Source of the DNA: Clostridium_AF sediminicola
GTDB taxonomy: Bacteria > Bacillota > Clostridia > Clostridiales > Clostridiaceae
Assembly: GCF_050402865.1 (NCBI RefSeq)
Contig: NZ_BAABMF010000001.1
Coordinates: 62,001-126,000 of the forward strand
Length of the DNA: 64,000 nucleotides
Reading direction: 5' to 3'
A program made the translations under genes and the position numbers. The notes beneath the pieces are model-generated. The model did no database searches. It had not been told where the DNA came from and saw only the letters and a program-made list of their open reading frames with translations. Shown here in pieces: positions 1 through 8,438 of this stretch (the first letter of the stretch is position 1; the number at the start of each line of letters is the position of its first letter).

Positions 1-270
1 TTTAATAGATTTGAGAAGGTAGATAAAAGTATAAATAGAGCTAACGAGGGCAGTGGAATAGGATTATCTATTGTTAAAGCATTAGTTGAGATTCAAAGAG
101 GTGCTATTTGGGTGGAAAGTAAACTAGGGGAAGGAAGTAAATTTTACATAAAGTTCCCAATTGTAGAAGGATTAGATGAAGTATGTGCAACCAAAGAGGA
201 CTCTATTAATAGTCAAAAAAATAATATTATTGAGAAAATAAATATTGAATTTTCGGATATATATTTTTAA
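1..270 (+). CDS. Sensor histidine kinase, C-terminal fragment (5' end outside window)
   Basis: The open frame runs from the first base to a TAA at 268-270 and encodes 89 residues. It carries the end of a HATPase_c domain: an F-box-like FNRFEKVDKS stretch, then the G2 box GSGIGLSIVKALVE, then WVESKLGEGSKFYIKFP. These are the ATP-lid and G-box motifs of HisKA-type sensor kinases. A tail of about 35 polar residues follows the catalytic core. The sensor and phospho-acceptor parts lie upstream of the window, so the signal is unknown. No response regulator follows it here, so any partner must be upstream or elsewhere. Confidence 0.9.
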   Translation, partial: FNRFEKVDKSINRANEGSGIGLSIVKALVEIQRGAIWVESKLGEGSKFYIKFPIVEGLDEVCATKEDSINSQKNNIIEKINIEFSDIYF

Positions 271-406
271 ATTATTAAGCAAGTTTTTTAATTATTGATT
301 AATTGTTGTTTTATTTCTTTTAAACTAAAAAATATGATTTGCGTATAGGGGAGAGTTTATATATAATAATTTTGATAGCTAAAAGTTAGAGAACAGGAGA
401 AATGAA

Positions 407-1675
407 ATGAGAATCGGAGTAATGGGACCTAAGGACTCAATAGATAAAGTATTAGAAATAAAAGATGAGTATGATAGTGATATCGAGTTGATACCATATG
501 AAGCTCATACGCTAACAGATAGTGCTAGGTTAGCTGAAAAATGTCAAAGAGAAGTTCATGGGATTTTATTTACAGGATGTTCAGTTTATGATTCGGTTTA
601 TCAATCAGTTAAAATAACTAAACCCAATAAATTTGTACCGCATAACGAAACTAGTTTATTTAACTTAATTCTAAAAGATTTGGATAGCACAATATATAAT
701 GTCAGTGTAGATATAATTGAAGAAAAAATACTTAGTGAAATTATATCTGACACTAACATTAAAAGTTACAAAGTTTTATCTCGCACTCCTGAATATACAG
801 AAAAGGACTATATTAATTTTCATGAAGAAAACCTAAAAAATGGTAGTATAGATGCGATTTTTACTACTTTCAGTCCAATATATGATTACTTTAAGAAAAA
901 AAATATACCAGTATATAGACTTTATACTACTAAGTTTTCAATAAGGAATACTATAAGCCATTTAATAAGCGAGATAAAGAATAATGAAATAGATGATGCT
1001 AAAATTTCTATCCAGATTATAAAAATTGATATTGATGCAAATCATCATAAAACAAAATTTGAATATTTAGATAAAGTATTGGACTTTGAAAAAGAGTTAA
1101 TTGGATATTTAAGGACTATTAATGGAGCTATATTTAATTCTAGTTGGAGTGAGTATATTATTTTTACAACGAAGGGATATATAAAGTCAGAAGAAGCCAG
1201 AAGTCAATTTTATAAAATTTTAACTAAGAGTAAATTCAGAGTATATTCTGGTGTAGGAGTTGGAAATAATGCAGCAGAAGCAGAATACAATGCTTCATTA
1301 GCTTTAGACTATTCTGAAGATAGTCTGGAAAACTGTTATTTCTTTATTTATGAAGATAAAATGGTAGAAGGTCCTATTTTACAATCAAATAACTTGTTAT
1401 ATAGAAACAATACAATAAACACTTCTTTAAAAAAAGTCTCTGAAAATACTGGATTGAGTATTAACTATCTTCAAAAGCTTCAGAGTATTATTAAATTATA
1501 CAAGAAAGATAGTTTCTCCTCTTCTGAGTTAGCTTATTATTTAGGGATAAGTGAGAGAAGCTCTAGAAGAATATTAAAAATGCTTGTAGATGGAGGTCAT
1601 GGAAGTAAAGTTGCTTACGAAAGTAAATCAGGAGCGGGAAGACCACAAAATATAATTAAGATTAGTGGAATATAG
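407..1675 (+). CDS. Transcriptional regulator with PrpR_N-like sensor region, degenerate GGDEF-like region and C-terminal HTH
   Basis: A 422-residue soluble protein. Residues about 1-190 look like an alpha/beta sensing region (MRIGVMGPKDSI start, repeated strand-helix pattern), comparable to PrpR_N-type domains. Residues about 200-310 resemble the degenerate GGDEF-like domain of PucR/CdaR regulators, with GVGVGNNAAEAEYNASLAL near 283-301. The last 75 residues contain a helix-turn-helix (SELAYYLGISERSSRRILKML) followed by a GRPQNIIKI wing. AGGAG at 395-399, 7 bases upstream, supports the ATG at 407; an ATG at 402 opens only a two-codon frame. It sits just before the M20/YfcC genes on the same strand and is the likely regulator of that set. 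The domain calls are from pattern only; the DNA-binding role is more secure than the rest. Confidence 0.6.
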   Translation: MRIGVMGPKDSIDKVLEIKDEYDSDIELIPYEAHTLTDSARLAEKCQREVHGILFTGCSVYDSVYQSVKITKPNKFVPHNETSLFNLILKDLDSTIYNVSVDIIEEKILSEIISDTNIKSYKVLSRTPEYTEKDYINFHEENLKNGSIDAIFTTFSPIYDYFKKKNIPVYRLYTTKFSIRNTISHLISEIKNNEIDDAKISIQIIKIDIDANHHKTKFEYLDKVLDFEKELIGYLRTINGAIFNSSWSEYIIFTTKGYIKSEEARSQFYKILTKSKFRVYSGVGVGNNAAEAEYNASLALDYSEDSLENCYFFIYEDKMVEGPILQSNNLLYRNNTINTSLKKVSENTGLSINYLQKLQSIIKLYKKDSFSSSELAYYLGISERSSRRILKMLVDGGHGSKVAYESKSGAGRPQNIIKISGI

Positions 1676-1680
1676 AATTT

Positions 1681-1713
1681 AAGTCGGATAAAGTATATTT
1701 ATTCGACTTTTTT
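1681..1713 (+). terminator. Intrinsic terminator after the regulator gene
   Basis: A 12-bp stem (arms 1681-1692 and 1698-1709, one G-U pair, 5-base loop) runs into a T tract ending at 1713. It separates the regulator from the M20 operon promoter. Confidence 0.85.
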
Positions 1714-1744
1714 AGTGCTCAAAAAAAGGTTTTATAGGACTTTC

Positions 1745-1773
1745 TTGACATAAGAAAAAAAGAAAGGTATTAT
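1745..1773 (+). promoter_or_regulatory. Sigma-A promoter of the M20/YfcC operon
   Basis: TTGACA at 1745-1750 and TATTAT at 1768-1773 are spaced by 17 bases, close to the housekeeping consensus. The predicted start leaves a leader of about 120 bases before the first coding region. Confidence 0.7.
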
Positions 1774-1844
1774 TTAATTATGAACAAATTAAGAACAATG
1801 ACCTTAACAAATATTAACATAAAATTAAAACATATTGGAAAATG

Positions 1845-1866
1845 GATAATTTGTTGCTAAATTATC
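1845..1866. promoter_or_regulatory. Inverted repeat in the leader of the M20 operon
   Basis: Perfect 8-bp arms (GATAATTT at 1845-1852, AAATTATC at 1859-1866) flank a 6-base loop about 70 bases downstream of the predicted transcription start. It could be an operator for the adjacent regulator or a small RNA hairpin; the sequence does not decide between them. Confidence 0.35.
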
Positions 1867-1900
1867 AAAAAAACAACGAAAATTAGAAGAAAGTATAAAC

Positions 1901-3154
1901 ATGAAAGTAGGTTTATTTATGTTAGGTAAAAGATGTATGGAATATTTAAAGGAACTGTCTCAATTTAATGAAGGTTCAAATGGATTAACTAGATTATTTT
2001 TAACTAAAGAGCATGCAAGTGCTATAGCTCTTATTACAAAGTGGATGGAAAATGCAAATATGAGTGTTACTTTAGATGAGATAGGAAATTTGATAGGAAC
2101 GTATCATTCAGAGCTTACAAATGCTCCTACTCTGATGATTGGCTCACATCAAGACAGTGTTATTAATGGAGGTATATTCGATGGTATGTTAGGATTCATT
2201 GTACCAATTGTCTGCGTAGAAGAGTTATCTAAAGAGAAAAAGAAATTACCATTTAATATTAAGGTTGTGGTATTTGGAAGCGAAGAAGGAACTAGATTTA
2301 AAAAAGCATATTTAAGTAGCATAGCATTGAGAGGGAACCTTGAAGATAGTCTTCTTTTTGAACTAAAAGATAATGATGGAATCACTCTAAATGATGCTTT
2401 AGAAGAGTTTGGACTAGAACCTAAGAATATAAAAAAATTAAAAATCGATGAATCTGTATCAGATTATCTTGAAATGCATATTGAGCAAGGTCCTGTTTTA
2501 CAACACTTAAATAGTCCTGTTGGCGTTGTTAAAGCTATCAATGGATTTAGAAGATACAGTGTTGAAATAAATGGATTTGCAGGGCATGCAGGAACTCTTC
2601 CTATGGACATGCGAAGAGATTCTCTTGTAGGCGCCAGTGAAATAATAACCTATATTGAAAAAAAAGCTTTAGAAAATTCTGATCTAGTGGCTACTGTAGG
2701 AAAAATAGAAGTTAGTCCTGGAGCTATTAATGTTGTTCCAGCAAAAACTACTTTTACTATAGATATTAGGTCCGGTGTTGAAAATAACATTGTCCAAGCC
2801 GTGGAAGAAATATCTACATATATAAAAAGTATCTGTGAAAAAAGGAATTTACAGCATTCGATTGAATATATCACAGGGGATGCTCCCTGTGAATGCAATA
2901 AAAAAATGATTGATCTCATTGGTAAGAGCATAGAACAACTAGGATTAGACGTTTATCATCTTAATAGCGGAGCAGGTCATGATGCTCAAGAATTGAGTAA
3001 ATCTATAAATATAGGTATGATTTTTGTTAGATGTCTTAATGGAATTAGCCATAATCCTGATGAGAGTGTTTCTATTGAAGATCTAAACGTTTCAGCTAAA
3101 GTGTTATTAAGAGTATTAAATAATTATAATAAAGTTTTATGCAAAAACATTTAA
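1901..3154 (+). CDS. M20 family amidohydrolase (allantoate amidohydrolase / N-carbamoyl-L-amino-acid hydrolase type)
   Basis: A 417-residue cytosolic metallo-amidohydrolase. Family members hydrolyse allantoate, ureidoglycine or N-carbamoyl amino acids with two bound metal ions. Visible motifs: GSHQDSVINGGIFDGMLG (H83, D85, D94), FGSEEGTRF (E128, E129), HIEQGP (H193), FAGHAGTLPMDMRRD, the NVVP...DIR segment near 277-290, SGAGHDA near 356-362 and the C-terminal SHNPDE (H384). The EEGxRF and HIEQGP motifs separate this subgroup from ordinary M20D peptidases. The Shine-Dalgarno site before 1901 is weak (AGAAGAAAG); an internal ATG at 1919 is an alternative start. It is followed closely by a YfcC-type permease, so the substrate is probably imported by that protein. 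The exact substrate is not determined. Confidence 0.88.
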   Translation: MKVGLFMLGKRCMEYLKELSQFNEGSNGLTRLFLTKEHASAIALITKWMENANMSVTLDEIGNLIGTYHSELTNAPTLMIGSHQDSVINGGIFDGMLGFIVPIVCVEELSKEKKKLPFNIKVVVFGSEEGTRFKKAYLSSIALRGNLEDSLLFELKDNDGITLNDALEEFGLEPKNIKKLKIDESVSDYLEMHIEQGPVLQHLNSPVGVVKAINGFRRYSVEINGFAGHAGTLPMDMRRDSLVGASEIITYIEKKALENSDLVATVGKIEVSPGAINVVPAKTTFTIDIRSGVENNIVQAVEEISTYIKSICEKRNLQHSIEYITGDAPCECNKKMIDLIGKSIEQLGLDVYHLNSGAGHDAQELSKSINIGMIFVRCLNGISHNPDESVSIEDLNVSAKVLLRVLNNYNKVLCKNI

Positions 3155-3171
3155 AAAGAGGAGGAGTATTA

Positions 3172-4584
3172 ATGAAAGAAACAAAGAAGTGGTACCAGAA
3201 GGTGCCAAATGCATTCGTTATTTTGTTTATTATATTAATAATAATGAGTGTATTAACTTACATTGTCCCGTCGGGAGAATTTCAAACAAAAATGATGGAT
3301 AATGGAAGAATGGGAGTTATCCCTGGAAGTTTTAGCTATATTGAAAAAACTCCGGAAATGACAGTATCATTATGGGATATCTTTAGAGCTATACCTGTTG
3401 GTATGGTTCAAGCAGGTAGTGTAATGATGATAGTATTTTTAGCTGGTGGTATGTTCAAAATTCTTGAAGAAACTAGAGTAATTGAAAGTAGTATTGGAAT
3501 AACAATTAAAACAATTGAGGAAAAAAATATTTCAAAACGCATGACTTTAGTTATTTTAACTTTAATTTTTGGATTTTTTGGTGCTGCAGTAGGGTATGAA
3601 AATCTAATACCTTTTGTGCCTCTTGGAATTATGGTTGCACTTGGTTTAGGATATGACCTAATGGTCGGTGCAGCAGTGGTTATTGGTGGGCTTTCTGTTG
3701 GATTTGCCACTTCACCTATAAACCCATATAGCGTAGGAGTAGCACAAGCAATAGCAGATCTTCCTACTTTTTCTGGTATGGGACTTAGAACTACATATTG
3801 TTCAATAGCTTTGATAGTTCTAATACATCATACCATCAAGTACGCAAAGAAAATTGAGAAAGATCCATCAAAAAGTATGGTTAGGGGAATTTCTACTGAT
3901 GGACTTCAAATTAATAAAGAGAAAATTAATTCATATAGTTTGGATGGTAGAGGAAAGTTAATATTAGCAATATTTTTATCTTTTATAGTAGTGGTAGTTG
4001 GTGGCGTTATTAAATACAAATGGTATCTTACTGAAATTTCTGCACTTTTCTTATTATATGGTATATTAATTGGTATTGTTGCTAAATTTGATTCTGATAA
4101 AATTGTAAATACATTTATTAAAGGAGCTTCACAAATTGTTGGAGGGGCATTAATTATTGGTTTTGCAAGGGCAATAAAGGTTATTCTAGATCAAGGAAAA
4201 ATAGGAGATACTATTATTAACAGTCTTGCAGCTCCACTAGGGAACTTTACTCCTACAATATCTGCAATTTTAATGACATTAGTACAAGGAGTAATTAACT
4301 TCTTTATTCCATCAGGAAGTGGGCAAGCTATGGCTACTATGCCTATTATTGTTCCATTAAGTGATATTATAGGGGTAAATAGACAAGTTGCAGTACTAGC
4401 ATTCCAAATTGGAGATGGTCTTATCAATATGGTAGTTCCTACTCTAGGTGGACTTCTTGCAATGCTAGCTCTTGCAAGAATACCTTTTGATAAATGGTTC
4501 AGATTCATTATTCCATTGGTTATAAAACTCTTTGTTATAGGTTGGATTTTCATTGGAATAGCAACAGCTATTAACTGGCAATAA
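3172..4584 (+). CDS. YfcC family permease (C4-dicarboxylate carrier superfamily)
   Basis: A 470-residue polytopic membrane protein with about 12 hydrophobic segments. The N-terminus KVPNAFVILFIILIIMSVL followed by YIVPSGEF is typical of the YfcC family, annotated as putative basic amino acid or dicarboxylate transporters. Further family features are GYENLIPFVPLGIMVALGLGYD and the FFIPSGSGQAMATMPI stretch. The ATG at 3172 was chosen over an in-frame ATG at 3139 because AGAGGAGG lies 6-8 bases upstream of it; the earlier ATG would overlap the preceding gene. It lies between two M20 amidohydrolases, so it likely imports their substrate (an acylated, amidated or carbamoylated amino acid or small peptide). 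The transport substrate is inferred from context only. Confidence 0.85.
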   Translation: MKETKKWYQKVPNAFVILFIILIIMSVLTYIVPSGEFQTKMMDNGRMGVIPGSFSYIEKTPEMTVSLWDIFRAIPVGMVQAGSVMMIVFLAGGMFKILEETRVIESSIGITIKTIEEKNISKRMTLVILTLIFGFFGAAVGYENLIPFVPLGIMVALGLGYDLMVGAAVVIGGLSVGFATSPINPYSVGVAQAIADLPTFSGMGLRTTYCSIALIVLIHHTIKYAKKIEKDPSKSMVRGISTDGLQINKEKINSYSLDGRGKLILAIFLSFIVVVVGGVIKYKWYLTEISALFLLYGILIGIVAKFDSDKIVNTFIKGASQIVGGALIIGFARAIKVILDQGKIGDTIINSLAAPLGNFTPTISAILMTLVQGVINFFIPSGSGQAMATMPIIVPLSDIIGVNRQVAVLAFQIGDGLINMVVPTLGGLLAMLALARIPFDKWFRFIIPLVIKLFVIGWIFIGIATAINWQ

Positions 4585-4611
4585 TAGACTAGGTATGCTT
4601 TAATAGTTAAT

Positions 4612-4641
4612 AAAAAGAGGGGAACTGTTTTCCCTCTTTTT
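4612..4641 (+). terminator. Intrinsic terminator after the YfcC permease gene
   Basis: AAAAAGAGGG at 4612-4621 pairs with CCCTCTTTTT at 4632-4641, with a short extension of the stem through a G-U pair. The 3' arm ends in a T tract. It would limit read-through to the second M20 gene. Confidence 0.75.
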
Positions 4642-4662
4642 AATTAGGCTCTGATTTAAATG

Positions 4663-4730
4663 GTTGTAAGTTTTAAGGTGTGAGTTTTGGATTGAAAAAG
4701 TACTTTAACTTACCACTTGCAACTTACAAC
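4663..4730. repeat. Diverged relative of the multi-hairpin repeat
   Basis: Imperfect inverted arms GTTGTAAGTT... (from 4663) and ...AACTTACAAC (to 4730). The segment 4703-4730 matches the right end of the 52.4 kb element (from 52628) at 23 of 28 positions by eye. It lies in the gap between the YfcC gene and the second M20 gene. Confidence 0.5.
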
Positions 4731-4772
4731 TATTTAAGACGCAGCACTAAATATAGAGACAAGAGGTGCAAA

Positions 4773-5969
4773 ATGATAGATAAAAAGTTAGCAAAAAAAA
4801 TTGATGATTATGCAAAGAAGATTAAAGATGAAGCTATTTCTATTAGGAGAGAGCTGCACCAAATACCTGAAATAGGTGAGGATTTACCTAAGACTCGTAG
4901 GTTTATTTTGAATGAGCTAAATAAATATGATGTAGAAGTAAGTGAAAATGTGGGGAATAACGGAATAGTTGCTTTATTAAAGGGTGGTCAAGAAGGAAAG
5001 ACTGTTGCATATAGAGCTGATATGGACGCACTTCCAATATTAGAAGGAAATGATTTTCAATTCAAATCAAAACATAAGGGTAAAATGCATGCATGTGGAC
5101 ACGATGGACATGTAACTATAGCGCTATCTATTCTAAAAGTTTTATCATTTATCAAAGACGAAATTAAGGGGAATATAAAATTTGTTTTCCAACCGGCAGA
5201 GGAAACAGTAGGTGGAGCTCTTAATATGATAAATGATGGAGTTCTCCAAAATCCTAAAGTAGAGTATATATTAGGATCACATATATGGCCGTCTATTGAA
5301 AGTGGTCAGTTTGGTTTACGTAAGGGACCTATTATGGCAGGGGCAGATATATTTGAGATTTTTATTCAGGGGAAAGGTGGACACGGAGCAATGCCGCATA
5401 AGGCTATAAATCCTATAGTTGTTGGCTGTAAAATTATTAATGAGATAGAAGCAATTAAGAATTATTTTGTAAATTCTAATGAAAATGCAGTTGTAACTAT
5501 TGGTGCATTAAATAGTGGTGATGTACATAATGTTATTCCTCACAATGCTACAATACTTGGAACAGTAAGGTTTTTTTCTAAAGATACTCAGGATATAATA
5601 ATTGAAAAGCTCCAAAAAATTATTGACAATATATCTGATATTTATGGAGCGGAATGTACTTTGAAATATACAAAGCGTTTTCCTGCAACTATAAATAATA
5701 GTGATGTGATTTCGAATATAGAACATATTTTAACTAGTTATGGTATGGAAGGAAATATATTTAAAATAGATGAACCTTCTATGGGCGCAGAAGATTTCAG
5801 TTTTTATCTGCAAGAAATTCCAGGGTCTTTTATTTTTCTAGGAACAAAGAATGAGGAGAAAGAAATTGTTAATGAAATACATCATCCTAGATTTAACATA
5901 GATGAAGATATTTTTGAAAAAGCGACCTCAATTTTATGTAAATTATTACTTGAATTTTTAGAAAAATAA
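4773..5969 (+). CDS. M20D family amidohydrolase (IAA-amino acid hydrolase / N-acyl-amino acid amidohydrolase type)
   Basis: A 398-residue metal-dependent amidohydrolase. Family members remove acyl groups from N-acyl amino acids or split small dipeptide-like compounds. Motifs: RRELHQIPEIG at the N-terminus, YRADMDALP, MHACGHDGHV (H106, C108, H110), QPAEETVGGA (E143, E144), GKGGHGAMPH and GAEDFSF near the C-terminus. The ATG at 4773 follows AGAGGTG by a few bases; an in-frame GTG at 4680 would translate the repeat-like leader and is rejected. Together with the first M20 enzyme and the YfcC permease it makes a small import-and-hydrolysis set. A terminator and a repeat separate it from the permease, so it may have its own promoter. 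Confidence 0.9.
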   Translation: MIDKKLAKKIDDYAKKIKDEAISIRRELHQIPEIGEDLPKTRRFILNELNKYDVEVSENVGNNGIVALLKGGQEGKTVAYRADMDALPILEGNDFQFKSKHKGKMHACGHDGHVTIALSILKVLSFIKDEIKGNIKFVFQPAEETVGGALNMINDGVLQNPKVEYILGSHIWPSIESGQFGLRKGPIMAGADIFEIFIQGKGGHGAMPHKAINPIVVGCKIINEIEAIKNYFVNSNENAVVTIGALNSGDVHNVIPHNATILGTVRFFSKDTQDIIIEKLQKIIDNISDIYGAECTLKYTKRFPATINNSDVISNIEHILTSYGMEGNIFKIDEPSMGAEDFSFYLQEIPGSFIFLGTKNEEKEIVNEIHHPRFNIDEDIFEKATSILCKLLLEFLEK

Positions 5970-6076
5970 AGATATGTTTGTATTGTGAAACATTGAATTA
6001 TTAAGGATGTTAAGATTAGTAACTTTACTTTTTACAGATTCTATAACAAAGATAAAATTGCTATTTGGAACTGAAG

Positions 6077-6110
6077 AAAGGAGTACCGGAATGAACCGGT
6101 ACTCCTTTTT
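6077..6110 (+). terminator. Strong intrinsic terminator after the second M20 gene
   Basis: A perfect 10-bp GC-rich stem (6080-6089 with 6096-6105, extended by A-T pairs) with a 6-base loop runs into TTTTT at 6106-6110. Confidence 0.93.
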
Positions 6111-6182
6111 AGTTATGTAGTACTAAAGAATTATTTGTGAGTAAGGCTGATTTTCACAAAGCCTCAGTAACTGAATTAAATT

Positions 6183-6446
6183 TCACGGTCTAAGTCTTGT
6201 ACGGCAATTGGGACAAAATTTTAATGAACTTGGCGGAATTCTTGCATCTAAAACATGATTACATACAGGGCATTTATATTTTCTACTTAAAAATATAGCT
6301 ACACAAAAGATTAAAACTGTTAAAACTATTCCAGTTGTGTTTGCAAGTAAACCTAAAGGGAACATTGCTAAGAAAAGAAGAAGAAAACTAAGAAGTCTAT
6401 AATTTCCAGCTTTATCAACTTTTTTAAAAATTTCTTCAGTATTCAT
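6183..6446 (-). CDS. Small membrane protein with C-terminal zinc ribbon
   Basis: 87 residues. Two hydrophobic segments (about 19-36 and 38-53) are followed by a zinc-ribbon tail with C59-x2-C62 and C78-x2-C81, the last pair as CPNC. GGAGGG lies 9-10 bases before the ATG, which supports real translation. The ribbon probably faces the cytoplasm. It is transcribed in the same direction as the threonine aldolase gene, 27 bases downstream of it, so the two may be cotranscribed. I do not recognise a named family and assign no function. Confidence 0.65.
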   Translation of the reverse strand: MNTEEIFKKVDKAGNYRLLSFLLLFLAMFPLGLLANTTGIVLTVLIFCVAIFLSRKYKCPVCNHVLDARIPPSSLKFCPNCRTRLRP

Positions 6447-6473
6447 ATAAAAATTCCCTCCAATTAAATTTAT

Positions 6474-7493
6474 TTATTTTTCCAATTCATCAATAAATTG
6501 AAGAACGGCTTCTTTTTTTGTAGCCCATGAAGTAACTAATCTAACAGCAGAGTTATTTTCGTCAATTTTTTCCCAAACTATAAATTTAAACTTTTTCTCC
6601 AATTTTTCAATAAGTTCATTTGTGAAAATTGGGAAAATCTGATTTGTTGGAGAGTTTATAAAGAATTCATAATTAGCGTCTTTTAAACTTTCAGTTAAAA
6701 TATTTGCCATTTCGTTTGCATGATTTGCAAGTTCAAAATAAAGATTATCGTTGAATAGTTCTTCAAACTGGATTCCTAGAATTCTTCCCTTTGCTAGGAG
6801 CGCTCCTTTTTGTTTTATATAATATCTAAAATCTTCTTTCAAACTTTCATTCTTTATAACTAAAGCTTCTCCAAGAAGAGCTCCAGTCTTAGTTCCTCCA
6901 ATAAAAAATGCATCAGTATAATCACACATATTAGCCATAGTTAGATTGGCTTCTTTTACACAAAGAGCAGAGCCTAATCTTGCACCGTCTACATATAATA
7001 ATAAATTCTTAGATTTACAGTATTCACTTAGTAATTTAAGTTCATCTTTAGAATATACTGTACCTAATTCTGTAGGATTTGAAATATATACCAGTTTTGG
7101 TTTCACAAGGTGCTCATTTAAGTGACAATCTAATACCCCTTGAATTTTAACAGGAGTTAGTTTTCCATCATTTGAATCCACTGTAATTACTTTATGGCCA
7201 GTATTTTCAATTGCTCCAGTTTCATGAACAGCAATGTGTCCTGTATTAGCAGAAATACATGCTTCATGAGGTCTCAAAAAAGCACTTATTGTTATTAGAT
7301 TAGTTTGAGTTCCTCCTGAAATGAGATGGACATCAATATTTTCATTTCCAATAAGTTTTTTTATTTTAGAAATTGCGTTTTTAGTGTGGGTATCATTTCC
7401 ATAACCTTCTTCTTGAATCATATTTGATTCAATCAAAGCATTTAAAATATTTGGATGAGCACCTTCACTATAATCATTTTGAAAGCTGTACAT
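6474..7493 (-). CDS. ltaE: Low-specificity L-threonine aldolase
   Basis: A 339-residue PLP enzyme of the beta-eliminating lyase / threonine aldolase family, which cleaves L-threonine or allo-threonine to glycine and acetaldehyde. The FQNDYSEGAHPNIL start is the family's FxSDxxxGxxP-like motif. LYVDGARLGSAL supplies the cofactor-binding aspartate and arginine, and the GGTKTGAL segment contains the Schiff-base lysine. Length is typical. GGGGG lies about 7 bases before the ATG. Aldolase versus related PLP lyase cannot be fully settled from sequence, but the motifs fit the aldolase well. Confidence 0.88.
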   Translation of the reverse strand: MYSFQNDYSEGAHPNILNALIESNMIQEEGYGNDTHTKNAISKIKKLIGNENIDVHLISGGTQTNLITISAFLRPHEACISANTGHIAVHETGAIENTGHKVITVDSNDGKLTPVKIQGVLDCHLNEHLVKPKLVYISNPTELGTVYSKDELKLLSEYCKSKNLLLYVDGARLGSALCVKEANLTMANMCDYTDAFFIGGTKTGALLGEALVIKNESLKEDFRYYIKQKGALLAKGRILGIQFEELFNDNLYFELANHANEMANILTESLKDANYEFFINSPTNQIFPIFTNELIEKLEKKFKFIVWEKIDENNSAVRLVTSWATKKEAVLQFIDELEK

Positions 7494-7646
7494 TATAATC
7501 CCCCTTAAACATTAAATTTTCAAATTCCATTATATTGATAATAAAAATCTTACAATATTACAATCTTTAACTAATTAAAGTATATATATAATTGATTAGA
7601 TGTTCAACAAAAATTTATATTTATAGATACCTCAGCTCCATAAAGT

Positions 7647-7667
7647 GGTTAAACCACAAAAAGTAAG
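7647..7667. repeat. Solo copy of the AAACCACAAAAA repeat end
   Basis: This 21-base segment is identical to the left end of the 150-bp palindromic element at 49882-50031. It also contains the small palindrome TGGTTAAACCA. No matching right arm is present, so it looks like a remnant or a solo end. It lies in the 261-base gap between the divergent aldolase and ABC transporter genes, which otherwise holds only AT-rich DNA. Confidence 0.6.
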
Positions 7668-7754
7668 ATGTTTGTAAGAAGTACGTAGTAGAATAAAAGT
7701 ATGTTAAGAAGACAAAGAAATTTGTTCAATATAAATGATAATGGAGGCAATAAA

Positions 7755-8438
7755 ATGACAATTTTAAAAACTAGAGATTTGAAAAAATATTATGGTAAAG
7801 ATGAAAATACAGTGAAGGCATTAGATGGTGTTAATCTAGAAGTGAAAGAAGGAGAATTTATTGCAATTGTAGGAACTTCAGGGAGTGGGAAAAGCACTTT
7901 GCTGCATATGCTTGGAGGTCTTGACTATGCAACGAGTGGTTTTGTTGAAGTAGATGGTAATGAACTATTTACGATGAAGGACGAAGCATTAACAGTATTT
8001 AGAAGAAGAAATATAGGCTTTATTTTTCAAAATTATAATTTAGTACCCATTTTAAATACCTACGAGAATATTGTTTTACCAATAGAACTAGATGGACAAA
8101 AAATTGATGAAATATTTGTTACAAATGTAATTGAGACATTAGGATTAAAAAATAAAGTAAACAGCCTACCAAATAATTTATCAGGTGGTCAACAACAAAG
8201 AGTAGCTATTGCAAGAGCTCTTGCTTCTAAGCCTTCAATAATTTTAGCTGATGAGCCAACGGGAAATTTAGATTCAAAAACAAGTTTAGAAGTAATGGGA
8301 CTATTAAAAGTAACAAGCAAAAAATATAATCAAACTATTGTTATGATTACTCATAATGAAGAAATTGCTCAGATGACAGATAGGATTATTAGAATTGAAG
8401 ATGGAAAAATTATTGGAGGCAAAAGTAATGAAAATTAA
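7755..8438 (+). CDS. ABC transporter ATP-binding protein (MacB/LolD/BceA type)
   Basis: A 227-residue nucleotide-binding subunit. Walker A is GTSGSGKST (40-48), the Q-loop lies in FIFQNYNLVP, the signature is LSGGQQQR (142-149) and Walker B is IILADEP with E167, followed by TGNLDSKT. The TGNLD form is typical of ATPases that work with FtsX-type permeases in exporters, lipoprotein release or peptide-antibiotic detoxification. ATGGAGGC just upstream supports the ATG at 7755 over an earlier in-frame ATG at 7701. The stop overlaps the permease start by 11 bases, so the two are translationally coupled. The following two-component system suggests a resistance or envelope-stress module; the substrate is unknown. 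Confidence 0.93.
   Translation: MTILKTRDLKKYYGKDENTVKALDGVNLEVKEGEFIAIVGTSGSGKSTLLHMLGGLDYATSGFVEVDGNELFTMKDEALTVFRRRNIGFIFQNYNLVPILNTYENIVLPIELDGQKIDEIFVTNVIETLGLKNKVNSLPNNLSGGQQQRVAIARALASKPSIILADEPTGNLDSKTSLEVMGLLKVTSKKYNQTIVMITHNEEIAQMTDRIIRIEDGKIIGGKSNEN

Noticed and set aside
2149..2931. Antisense open frames across the first M20 gene
   Set aside because: They are mirror frames of a well-conserved enzyme, with no ribosome sites and low-complexity products.
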